Positions 1 through 8,418 of a stretch of DNA of 17,158 nucleotides are shown here, in pieces. A program made the translations under genes and the position numbers. Position 1 is the first letter of the stretch. Each line of letters opens with the position of its first letter. The DNA is from Isotricha intestinalis. Taxonomy: Eukaryota; Ciliophora; Litostomatea; Vestibuliferida; Isotrichidae. Under the pieces are notes generated by a model. It worked only from the letters and a program-made list of their open reading frames with translations, was not told where the DNA came from and did no database searches. Where the stretch lies: positions 1 to 17,158 of the forward strand of contig JAJJLU010004172.1 of assembly GCA_023807065.1 (NCBI GenBank). Reading direction: 5' to 3'.

Positions 1-1
1 T

Positions 2-3000
2 TGGATAATGTATATAATAAAAATGAAAAAATTATATAAAAATCTTGATGAATCAGAAAAAAATGATATAATAATATCAATAAAAACACAGAATAAATTA
101 ATAGAAGCAGGGAAAATATTAATAATATATAAAAGAATAGTAATATTAAGTTTATTTTTCTTATTTTTAAAATTAGTAGAAATATTTAGTTTATTATCTA
201 AAAGAGCAAATACTTTTATTAATACAATAAAATATTCTTTTGGAGATTTATTTTCTTTTTTTATTTTTTTAATGGTTATTTTATTAGGTTTTTCTACTTT
301 TTCTTGGTTATTTTATGGTAGACAATTTGAAGAATTTTACACTTTAAATTTTTCTTTTCAACAAAATTTTTCTTTTTTTTTAGGAATAATTGATTCAGAT
401 ATATTTATTAGAATGTATGATAGTCATGGAGCAATGACTATTTGTTATTTTATTATTATTATTGTTATTGTTAGATTTATTATTTTAAAAATTATTTTAG
501 CTATTTTACTTAGAAGTTTTGGATTAGCTTATAATGAGTATTTAAAAATAATTTCTTTTAAAGATTTAGAAAAATCAAATTTTAAAGAAATTGTTCCAAG
601 ACCTATTTCTAGATTTATTTATTGGTATTCTTTATCAGTTAATAAAATTATCAATTTCATAACTTGTAAAAGCAATATTAAATCAAAGAATAATGAAAAC
701 AATGAATTTGAATTTTCTTGTAGATTCACTGAAGAAAATATTGTTAAATTGTATTGTCCTGAAATGATTTCTTTTAGAAAAAGAAAAAATAAAAAACATC
801 ATTCAATTTCAACAAATTTAAATGTAAATTTAAATAAAATAGAGAAAATTAATTATTTAACTAAAGTAACTCAATTAAAAAATTTTGATAAATATGATAT
901 AGAATATCATGAAGATTTTGAATTTTTAAATAGAAATGTATATTTTGATTCAGAGAGAGACAAAATTAAATTAAAAGTATATTATGAAAATAAATATAGA
1001 AGATATTTTTATAAGGCATTATTTTATTTATGTTTCATAATTGTTTTCATAATAATATTTTTATTAAATAATTTATCTCCTTGGAACTTTAAAATTCTTC
1101 ATTCTTTTGGAACAGCATTCAATCAAACAGAAAAAACTTTAAATTCTAAATATAATACATTAAATGAAAATGAAAATTTTCTTCCTTGGAAAATTAATAA
1201 TCCTATTAATGAAATAAATTCCCTTCCTAAAATTAGAAAATTCCTTTTTACTGATATTAAAAGCCTTTTTAAATTAAATTATACTCCTGATAATAATGAA
1301 AGATATGCTTTTTTAAATTATAATTATTTAATTGGAAATAAAATTTTAGTCACTTTAAAAAGAGAAAAAAAATCAAAAAGAGAAAAAAATATTAATAAAA
1401 ATGTTTCAATTAGAGAAGAAGAGAATTTAAATATTATGAAATTAAATTATGAAGATAAGAAATATTTTATTGTTGATAATAATAATGAAAACAATTATTT
1501 TCAATGGGAACAATACAAATCTTATAAGAAATATGGAGGATATTATTTTGAATTTGATTTAAATAAAAATTACTCAGAAACTTTTCAAAAAGAATTAATT
1601 AATGAATATACTAATTTTATAATTATTGAATTTTTATTACAGAATTACGAATATCAAATTGTTCAACATGTAACAATTAAATTTATTTTAGATTATGGAA
1701 GTTATTTTAAATCAAATTTTAATGTCCAATTATTAAAATATAAAATAATTCAAAAACCAATAGATGAAATAAAAATATTTTTCGAAATAATTTATATATT
1801 TTTATTTATTGGAGTAATAATATTTTTCATAAAAGCACTTAAAGAAGATTATTTATCATATAATAAATGGTATAGAGATATGATAGTTCCATTAAATATA
1901 AAAATAAGAGATATAAGAAATAGAATTGAACCTGAATTTATAAGAGAATTTATTCAAATATTTGGATTGAATCAATTTTTTGAAGTTATAATTATTGTAC
2001 TTTCAATTGTTGTGATTTATGCAATTATTAATACAATGATTAAACAAAATGATTTAAATAAAATTATAAATAATAAAGAATATGATAATATATTTAAAAT
2101 TAGAGATATTTTATATATTGGAGAAAATATGAAAAAAATTTTTGAATCTTGTAGTGTTGTTATTATTTTTTTATCTTGTCTTAAAATGTTTTCATTAATT
2201 AATTTAGGAAAATTTTTCTCTATTATTTCTAAAACTTTTGAAATTGCAAAAGGAAATATTCTTGTATTTATTATAATAATTATTTTAGTTCATCCTTCTT
2301 TTATTTTTTATGCTCATTTAACTTTTGGTGAAAATGATATTCAATTTTATCAAATTCAATCAAGTATTAAAAGTTGTTTATTAGCTTTTTTTGGTTATAT
2401 TGATTTTAAACAATTATATTCTAATGATAAAAGTTTTGGTTCAATTTTTTTCTTTGTGTATTTAATTTTTATAAATTTAATTTTTTTAAATTTATTTGTT
2501 TCTATTTTATATAGAAGTTATATTCAAATCAAAGTTGACATTGTAGGAAGAGTTGAAGTTTGGAATCCATTAAATGTTTTTTTAATATGTAAAAAAAGGA
2601 AATTTTCAGAAAATAAAATTTCTATTGATAATGAATTTGATAGACTAAATAATGATGAACAAAAAAAATTTAAAACCTCTACTTTAATATATAAAGAGAA
2701 TTTTTCATATGATGAATTTATTAAGAATGAAAAAGAACAAATTCATTTATTAAACGATAAGATAATTAAAGAAAAAAATAAAAGAAGAGATGCTAGATTA
2801 AGTTATGATACTAATCAAATTGGAAAAAATTTTATATTTGATGATAATTTATATAAGGATATTAAATACGAACATTTAAGAGCTTTTATTATAGATGATT
2901 ATTATAATATGTTAAATATTGCTGAAGAATTAGATAAAGATATTATAAATATTAATGATGCTATTGAACATTTAGAAAAACATGATAAATATATGAATTA

Positions 3001-3358
3001 TGATAATTTAATTAAAAATACTAGTGAAAAAAATGAATCTATTAAATTGAAAGTTAAAGAATTAGATGAAAATTTCTTGAAAATTCAAAAAGATTTAAAA
3101 AGTATCAATGAAAATAATATTGATATGGAAAAATTTAAATTCAAATATAATTTATATAATGATGATGAAAATAATTTTGAAAGTGATAATGTTATTATTG
3201 AAAATAATGGAAGTGAAATTGAAGATCAGATGTTAGAAAATAATAAAAATAAAAAAAATAAAATTAAAGAAAATCTTAGATATGAAAATATTAATGATAA
3301 AAATAGTAATTTAGATTCTAGAAATATTAATGTTATCCAAGAAGATGAAGACTTTTAA
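2..3358 (+). CDS. Tandem-unit polycystin (PKD2/TRP-type) cation channel, 5'-truncated
   Basis: The product is probably a non-selective, calcium-permeable cation channel of a ciliary, plasma or internal membrane. The frame is open to the window edge, so the true start lies upstream; the first visible Met is at base 8. Counting from that Met, residues 43-169 hold an S4-S5-pore-S6 block: helices near 43-62, 81-103 and 143-169, with pore motif FFLGIIDSDIF. A second, complete polycystin unit follows: S1 at about 334-354; an extracellular polycystin (TOP) domain at 355-588, with NYLIG near 439 and YGGYYFEFDLNKNYSE near 509; S2 at 588-610; S3 at 655-677; S4 at 712-731; S5 at 749-771; pore LAFFGYIDF near 791; and S6 at 811-835. 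The tail (about 900-1116) is charged and coiled-coil-like. That TOP domain and S2-S6 match PKD2 closely in motif order. Two pore units in one chain are unusual; the first unit's own TOP domain would lie outside the window. Confidence 0.88.
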   Translation, partial: WIMYIIKMKKLYKNLDESEKNDIIISIKTQNKLIEAGKILIIYKRIVILSLFFLFLKLVEIFSLLSKRANTFINTIKYSFGDLFSFFIFLMVILLGFSTFSWLFYGRQFEEFYTLNFSFQQNFSFFLGIIDSDIFIRMYDSHGAMTICYFIIIIVIVRFIILKIILAILLRSFGLAYNEYLKIISFKDLEKSNFKEIVPRPISRFIYWYSLSVNKIINFITCKSNIKSKNNENNEFEFSCRFTEENIVKLYCPEMISFRKRKNKKHHSISTNLNVNLNKIEKINYLTKVTQLKNFDKYDIEYHEDFEFLNRNVYFDSERDKIKLKVYYENKYRRYFYKALFYLCFIIVFIIIFLLNNLSPWNFKILHSFGTAFNQTEKTLNSKYNTLNENENFLPWKINNPINEINSLPKIRKFLFTDIKSLFKLNYTPDNNERYAFLNYNYLIGNKILVTLKREKKSKREKNINKNVSIREEENLNIMKLNYEDKKYFIVDNNNENNYFQWEQYKSYKKYGGYYFEFDLNKNYSETFQKELINEYTNFIIIEFLLQNYEYQIVQHVTIKFILDYGSYFKSNFNVQLLKYKIIQKPIDEIKIFFEIIYIFLFIGVIIFFIKALKEDYLSYNKWYRDMIVPLNIKIRDIRNRIEPEFIREFIQIFGLNQFFEVIIIVLSIVVIYAIINTMIKQNDLNKIINNKEYDNIFKIRDILYIGENMKKIFESCSVVIIFLSCLKMFSLINLGKFFSIISKTFEIAKGNILVFIIIIILVHPSFIFYAHLTFGENDIQFYQIQSSIKSCLLAFFGYIDFKQLYSNDKSFGSIFFFVYLIFINLIFLNLFVSILYRSYIQIKVDIVGRVEVWNPLNVFLICKKRKFSENKISIDNEFDRLNNDEQKKFKTSTLIYKENFSYDEFIKNEKEQIHLLNDKIIKEKNKRRDARLSYDTNQIGKNFIFDDNLYKDIKYEHLRAFIIDDYYNMLNIAEELDKDIININDAIEHLEKHDKYMNYDNLIKNTSEKNESIKLKVKELDENFLKIQKDLKSINENNIDMEKFKFKYNLYNDDENNFESDNVIIENNGSEIEDQMLENNKNKKNKIKENLRYENINDKNSNLDSRNINVIQEDEDF

Positions 3359-3491
3359 TTTCATATATTATTTATTTTTTATTATGATTATTTGGTATAA
3401 GCATATTATTTAATTTATATATTAATTATGAAAAAAAATTAATTTAAATATTAAAATTTAAGAAAAATAATAAATTAGAATTTATAATTTT

Positions 3492-4025
3492 ATGAATCAA
3501 ACACTTTTTAATCAATCAAATGAGAATTTTCAAAATTTATCAAATCAAAATTATTATAATTTTTATGGAATGAATCAAACTGAAATTTCTCAAATTTATC
3601 ATTCAAATAGTGAAAGCAGTGAAAATTATAATAATAATAAAATAAAAGAAGAAAATTATTTTTTGGAAAATTTTCCTGATGAAGAAAAAAATACTTTTTT
3701 AAAAAAAAAATCTAATTATACTTTATTAAATGATGAAGATAATTTGAATAGAAATTTTAATTATAAATCATGTTTTAAAAAAGAAAAAAAAACTTATCAA
3801 AAAGTTAAAAACAAACAGTCGTTAAATTCAAATAAAAATAATTATGATGATAATAAAGAAAATATTAATGATTCTTTAAATTTTATTGAAATTCTAAAAA
3901 TGTCAATTCAAGAAAAAAAAAATAATGATAAAATAGAGAGAGAATTAAAAAAAGCAAATAAAATACATTTAATTAAAATTCAACAAAGAAATAAATTTTT
4001 ATTTGGAAATATAAAAAAATATTAA
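3492..4025 (+). CDS. Small Asn/Lys-rich protein, unrecognised
   Basis: I do not recognise this 177-residue protein. The first half is rich in Asn, Gln and Ser, and NQ-type pairs recur (NQSNENFQNLSNQNYYNFYG near the start). The middle is acidic with KK patches. The last 50 residues (from about 130, SLNFIEILKMS) look like one charged helix ending in a basic, aromatic tail. There is no signal peptide, membrane segment or Cys cluster. It begins 133 bp after the polycystin gene and ends 159 bp before the GAF gene, on the same strand. An unbroken 177-codon frame in sequence this AT-rich, with codon use like its neighbours, supports a real gene. It could be a lineage-specific disordered protein; no function can be assigned. 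Confidence 0.6.
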   Translation: MNQTLFNQSNENFQNLSNQNYYNFYGMNQTEISQIYHSNSESSENYNNNKIKEENYFLENFPDEEKNTFLKKKSNYTLLNDEDNLNRNFNYKSCFKKEKKTYQKVKNKQSLNSNKNNYDDNKENINDSLNFIEILKMSIQEKKNNDKIERELKKANKIHLIKIQQRNKFLFGNIKKY

Positions 4026-4184
4026 TTAAAAAATAAAGCACATAGAAATAAATATTTAATTTATTATATATAAAAAAAAAATATTAAAAAAAAAAAATTA
4101 ATAATATTATATTTTAAATATAATTTAAAAAAATAAAAAAAAATAGAATAATAAAAAAAAATATTGTAATTTTCCAAATAAAAA

Positions 4185-6374
4185 ATGTTTAATAGTATAA
4201 ATCCAAAATCAAGAACAAGACCAAAAATAAATAATTTCACATCATTTACAATGGATTCAATAAATTATTCAAGAAATATAAAATCAATAAATAATTTTTC
4301 AAATCATATTTTTGAAAATAAATGTTTAGGAGGAAGAGAATGTAAAAATTATCAAATAATGTTGCAAATGGAATTTCAAATAAAAAAATTACATCAAACA
4401 ATTCAACAATTATTAAAAATAAATGATTATTTTTCGTTTAATATGAATCAAAAAGAAAAAATGTATAAACAAATGTTAGATGAAAATATGAAAATAAAAA
4501 ATGGAATTTATGCAAAAATTATTCAGAACAGTTTTAAAGAACAAAACAATAAAAAAATTATTATTAGTCCAGATTCTTTTAAAATAAATATGAAAGAATC
4601 AATAAATAATTCTTTTGAATCTAATAATGAATTAAGTGAAGAATCAGAAAAAAAAGAAGAAGAAATAAAAATTGAAAAAAAAACAATAAAAACTTTTAAA
4701 AGAATGAAAACAATGAGTGTAAGACATACTCCAAAGTTCGATTTAAATAAAATTGATTTACCAAATAGAAATTCTTGTATTAAATCAAATACTGAAGAAA
4801 ATGAGTTATCAAATGGATTATTAAATAAGAAAAAAACAAATAATAAAAAAGTTCAAATTATTTTAAATTGTGATAATAATAATAATAATCATCATAAAAC
4901 AATATATAATAATAATATAAATAAATTAAATTTATCAGAAAATGAAAATTCAGATAATAATTTATCAGATAGAAGAGAAAGAGAAAAAAGTCAAAAAGAA
5001 AAAGAAAAAGAAAAAAAGGAAAAAGAAAAAGACAAAGAAAAAAAAAAGAATTTTAAAAAAAATCCATATGACACTATAGTTCAATTAAGTCAAAGGAGTC
5101 AGAAACATAATTTACAAAATTCAACAGGAATATCATTTTTAGCATTAAGTGATACAGCATTGAATGAAATGATATCCAATCCCAATATAATTCAATTATA
5201 TAAAATAACATTAAGTGATGATATATTTATAAATGAATTACAAACAAGTGATAAAGATACAATGAATAGATATTGTGATGTAATAGGAACAATGTGTAAA
5301 GATTTTAAAAGTGCAATAAATTTAATATCTCGTATAAAATCATTTTTAAAAGCAACAGTTGCGTTAGTAGGTTCTGTTGAAAATGGTCATTCAATATCAA
5401 TATTAATAAAAAATACATGTAAAATATTAAATTGTGATAGAGCTTCATTATTTATTCATGATAGAATAACTGATATGTTAGTAGTTCATTCTGCAGAAGG
5501 ATTAAAAAAAAATCAAATTAAAGTTCCTAAAAATAAAGGTGTTGTTGGTGCTGTTTTTATGACTGGTGAAAAATTAAAAATTGATAATGCTTATCAAGAT
5601 TTAAGATTTAATAAAGAAATTGATAGAAAAACTGGTTATAAAACTAGAAATATTATGTGTTATCCTCTTATTGATAATGATGGTGATATTTTTGGTGTTA
5701 TTCAAGCTATTAATAAATTAGGAGGAAAAGATGCTAATTTTGATAATAATGATGAAGAATTATTAAGTATTTTTTCTAAACAAGCTTCTGCTATTCTTAA
5801 AAATGAAATAAATATGAATGAATATTATATTCAAATTAATCGATTAAAATATGTTCATTCTTTTTCAATTAAAATTTCCAGTTTAAATAATATTTTCTCT
5901 TTTGTTGATGAAATTGAAAATTGCTTTAATAATATTTTTGAATTAAGTACTGTTCAAATGTTATTTAATGTTGGAAAAAATTTCTTATATGAAATTAAAA
6001 AAGAAAAATTTTTAGGCTATACTAATTTAGGAATTGCTTATTATGTTTTAAATAATAAAATTGTTCATGCTTGCCCAAAAATTAAACATTGTAAATTTTT
6101 TAATATTTTAGTTGATTTAGATGGAAATGATGCTTTAATTACTTATCCTATCATTAATCAAAGTGATAATCATGTTTTAGCTATTTTACAAGTTGCTTGT
6201 AATATTAAAGTTAGTGAAGCCTCTGAAAAACCTAAAGATAATGAAATGCTTATTTTTAAAATGATTGATGAAAGTATTTGTGATTGGATTTTAAAAAATG
6301 ATCATGAAATTCAGAAGTTAAGAGATAAAAATAAAAAATTGTGTGAACAGTATTCTAATAGAGATTTGCTTTGA
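4185..6374 (+). CDS. GAF-domain protein with cyclic-nucleotide-binding NKFDE signature, no catalytic domain
   Basis: This is probably a small-molecule sensor, most likely for cAMP or cGMP. Residues 55-110 are coiled-coil-like, and 120-295 are disordered and end in a Lys/Glu tract (about 265-288). Residues 310-395 form a helical lead-in. GAF-A spans about 396-540, with CDRASLFIHD, the GVVGAVFMTGE loop, NIMCYPLID and GVIQAINKLGG. The N-K/F/D-E signature of phosphodiesterase-type GAF domains is complete: N510, K511, F519, D523, E524. A second, more diverged GAF-like region lies at about 565-705, followed by a short helix to the end. The usual effectors (HD-type phosphodiesterase, cyclase or histidine kinase) are absent, and the frame closes with tandem TGA TGA. 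It may act as a regulatory partner, like the GAF pair of a phosphodiesterase without its enzyme half. Codons switch from ATA/ACA to ATT/ACT near base 5480. Confidence 0.85.
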   Translation: MFNSINPKSRTRPKINNFTSFTMDSINYSRNIKSINNFSNHIFENKCLGGRECKNYQIMLQMEFQIKKLHQTIQQLLKINDYFSFNMNQKEKMYKQMLDENMKIKNGIYAKIIQNSFKEQNNKKIIISPDSFKINMKESINNSFESNNELSEESEKKEEEIKIEKKTIKTFKRMKTMSVRHTPKFDLNKIDLPNRNSCIKSNTEENELSNGLLNKKKTNNKKVQIILNCDNNNNNHHKTIYNNNINKLNLSENENSDNNLSDRREREKSQKEKEKEKKEKEKDKEKKKNFKKNPYDTIVQLSQRSQKHNLQNSTGISFLALSDTALNEMISNPNIIQLYKITLSDDIFINELQTSDKDTMNRYCDVIGTMCKDFKSAINLISRIKSFLKATVALVGSVENGHSISILIKNTCKILNCDRASLFIHDRITDMLVVHSAEGLKKNQIKVPKNKGVVGAVFMTGEKLKIDNAYQDLRFNKEIDRKTGYKTRNIMCYPLIDNDGDIFGVIQAINKLGGKDANFDNNDEELLSIFSKQASAILKNEINMNEYYIQINRLKYVHSFSIKISSLNNIFSFVDEIENCFNNIFELSTVQMLFNVGKNFLYEIKKEKFLGYTNLGIAYYVLNNKIVHACPKIKHCKFFNILVDLDGNDALITYPIINQSDNHVLAILQVACNIKVSEASEKPKDNEMLIFKMIDESICDWILKNDHEIQKLRDKNKKLCEQYSNRDLL
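4969..5062 (+). repeat. Purine-only low-complexity tract (GAAAAA-type) within the GAF gene
   Basis: An almost pure A/G run made of short GAAAAA and AAAGAA units. It encodes the Lys/Glu-alternating segment just before the folded part of the GAF protein. It is likely to vary in length by slippage. It looks like a linker or single charged helix rather than an independent element. Confidence 0.6.
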
Positions 6375-6505
6375 TGATTATAAAAAATGTTTATTTTTTT
6401 GGTTTTTTTTGTTGGTTATTTTATTTGTTTTTTTATTCAATTAGAAAAAAATTATTTATTTTAAAATTAAAAATTATAATTATTATTATATTATTTTTGA
6501 TTTTT

Positions 6506-6985
6506 TTATTTTAATTCTTCTCTTTCAGGATATTTAAAACTAAATAATCCTTTAATTGATTCTTGTACACTTTTATAATCATTAAGTAATAAATAAGAAA
6601 TTAATATTTTTAATAAAAATTCTACAATTCCCATTATAATACCAAAATAATGTAAATTTTTAAAACTATTCCAATATATATTATTTTCATTTTTATGATT
6701 AATCCAAAAAGGAAATAAAATTATCATAAATATTATATCAAAGATTAATGATAAGGAAAAAAATTGAAACATTATTTTAACATAATATGATTTATTTTGG
6801 AAATAATGTCTATTTAAACAAATTACTAAAATAAATCCTAGGAAAATATTATAATCATTTTTTATTAAAGAAGATATAATAGAACAAATAATTAAAACCC
6901 AACTAAGAAAATGATTTAAATTTCTATTATCACTTTTTTTTATTTTTACTTTGAAAGTATCTAACATTTCATTATTACTATCCAT
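6506..6985 (-). CDS. Four-helix integral membrane protein, possibly AGTRAP-like
   Basis: This 159-residue protein is the only minus-strand gene in the window. A polar N-terminus (1-24) is followed by hydrophobic segments near 26-42, 46-58, 69-93 and 108-134, then a short basic/acidic tail. The order of motifs recalls the type-1 angiotensin II receptor-associated (AGTRAP) family: a DIIFMIILFPFW segment (about residue 83), then HYFGIIMGIVEFLLKILISY (about 112). That resemblance is from memory and by eye, so it is only a suggestion. The gene converges on the GAF gene (131 bp between stops) and diverges from the Lcp5-like gene with 46 bp between start codons. The strong hydrophobic pattern and coding-like codon use argue that it is real. 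Confidence 0.7.
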   Translation of the reverse strand: MDSNNEMLDTFKVKIKKSDNRNLNHFLSWVLIICSIISSLIKNDYNIFLGFILVICLNRHYFQNKSYYVKIMFQFFSLSLIFDIIFMIILFPFWINHKNENNIYWNSFKNLHYFGIIMGIVEFLLKILISYLLLNDYKSVQESIKGLFSFKYPEREELK

Positions 6986-7031
6986 TCAAAAATTATATTT
7001 ATAAATAATAATTATATATCATTGATTAAAT
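6986..7031. promoter_or_regulatory. Compact divergent promoter region (46 bp)
   Basis: The start codons of the membrane-protein gene (minus) and the Lcp5-like gene (plus) are only 46 bp apart. The interval is almost all A/T, with TATATTTATAAATAATAATT-like sequence that reads as TATA-rich on both strands. Both 5' untranslated regions and the start-site elements must fit here or extend into the opposite coding sequence. No specific factor site is recognisable. Confidence 0.45.
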
Positions 7032-8168
7032 ATGAGTAAATTTATAGATGGTTCATTATCAGATGAAGAAATGGAAGAAAATTCAGATGAAAATTCAAAT
7101 GAAAATATAGAAGAAGGAGAAGAAGAAAATTCAATTTCTTCATCAAACAGTGAAGATGAAATGTATAAACATATAAAAACAGAAGATGAAAAAAATATAA
7201 TTTATAAAGATTATAAACCATCAAATAATGAAATAATAGAATTTAATAAATCAATGAATACAATAAAAACAGAAATAGAAAAAGTAAATTCTCAATTAGA
7301 TTCATTAGATAAAAATTTAGATGATGAAAAATTAGAATTAAAATATGGAATATCATTTTTTGAAAGTAAATATCAATTATTTATAATGTATTTAACTGAA
7401 TTAATATGTTATATTTCAGAGAAAATTTCAGGAAAAAATTCAATAGAAAAATCTCCATTAATAAAACAATTAATAATATTAAAAGGTTTAATTGAGAAAA
7501 GTAAAGTCATTGATATGAAATTAAAACCTCAAGTTGATAGATTATTATCAATTGCAAATAATAAAGAAAAAAATAATATTGAATCAAAATTTAAAAGTAA
7601 ATTATTAGATAACGAAAATGAAGAATTAGAAGAAGAAGAAGAAAATTCAAGTGATGAAATAAATAAAATGGAAAAAAAAAGAGAAATTGCTAAATATAAA
7701 GTTAATAAATCTAATATTGAATTTTTTGAAACTAATAATGAAAAAAAAGAAAGAAAAAGACAAATTGAACATGATAAAGAAAAATTAAGAGATAATGAAT
7801 TTATTAAAGAATTAAAAGAAGAAATAAGTGATAAACCAAAATTAATTGAAAATTATAATTCTAAAAAAGAAAAATATATGAAAGAAATTGAAGATTATGA
7901 AAATGAACATTTTACTAATTTAAGAGTACCAAAATCTGTTTTGAAAAGATTAAATAAAGCAGATAAAAAAAATGAAGATTTAAATTTCTTTGAAAAAGAA
8001 TTAAGACAAACTAGTAATATTTTATTAAATGATAATTATGAAAGCAAAAAAAAAATTGAAGAAAAAAATAAATTTATTCAAAGAAAAAGAGCTTTAAATG
8101 ATTTTTATTCAAAAGGAAATCAAAAGAAAAATAGAAATTTGAAAAAGAATAAGAAGAAAAGACATTAA
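7032..8168 (+). CDS. Neuroguidin/Lcp5-like protein of the small-subunit processome (Sas10/Utp3/C1D family)
   Basis: Likely a nucleolar protein that works with U3 snoRNP in early 18S rRNA processing. Residues 8-55 are a strongly acidic Ser/Glu/Asp region typical of nucleolar factors. A Sas10/Utp3/C1D helical domain lies at about 85-180; it includes YQLFIMYLTELICYI, the ISGKNSIEKSPLIKQL stretch and MKLKPQVDRLL, matching the family pattern (chain, ASGRS-like loop, PxxKRL, KLKYQIDKLL). Later, FIKELKEEISDKPK (258-270) and YENEHFTNLRVPKS (289-302) resemble neuroguidin/Lcp5 (LKEEYSDAPEE and YEExxFxRLxVSK), which favours that branch over Sas10/Utp3 itself. The C-terminus (about 351-378) is a run of Arg/Lys ending KKNKKKRH, as expected for RNA binding and nucleolar targeting. 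The 378-residue length suits the family. Confidence 0.75.
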   Translation: MSKFIDGSLSDEEMEENSDENSNENIEEGEEENSISSSNSEDEMYKHIKTEDEKNIIYKDYKPSNNEIIEFNKSMNTIKTEIEKVNSQLDSLDKNLDDEKLELKYGISFFESKYQLFIMYLTELICYISEKISGKNSIEKSPLIKQLIILKGLIEKSKVIDMKLKPQVDRLLSIANNKEKNNIESKFKSKLLDNENEELEEEEENSSDEINKMEKKREIAKYKVNKSNIEFFETNNEKKERKRQIEHDKEKLRDNEFIKELKEEISDKPKLIENYNSKKEKYMKEIEDYENEHFTNLRVPKSVLKRLNKADKKNEDLNFFEKELRQTSNILLNDNYESKKKIEEKNKFIQRKRALNDFYSKGNQKKNRNLKKNKKKRH

Positions 8169-8418
8169 ATAAAAAAAATATAAATTAAATAATAATATTG
8201 AAATATTTTTGATATACAATAAAAATGTTAGTTTAGAATAAAGATTTATAAAAATAATATTAAATCTAATAAAAAAATAACAAACACAATTTTTATTGAG
8301 AACAACTACTAAATCTAAAAATATATAAAACTAAAAAATATCTTTTTCATTATTTAAATTTTTCTTATATAATTCAATATAAAATATTATTTATAAATAA
8401 AATAAAAAATTAAAAAAA
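8169..8418. other. Intergenic region, A-rich
   Basis: This is the 3' flank of the Lcp5-like gene and the 5' leader of the FHA/RING-CH gene. It is A-rich on the plus strand towards the start codon, like other leaders in the window. I see no tRNA, hairpin terminator or conserved motif. Confidence 0.5.

Noticed and set aside
7042..7224. 60-codon minus-strand open frame opposite the acidic start of the Lcp5-like gene
   Set aside because: Mirror of GAA/GAT-rich coding sequence; Leu/Phe/His-rich with no independent signal.
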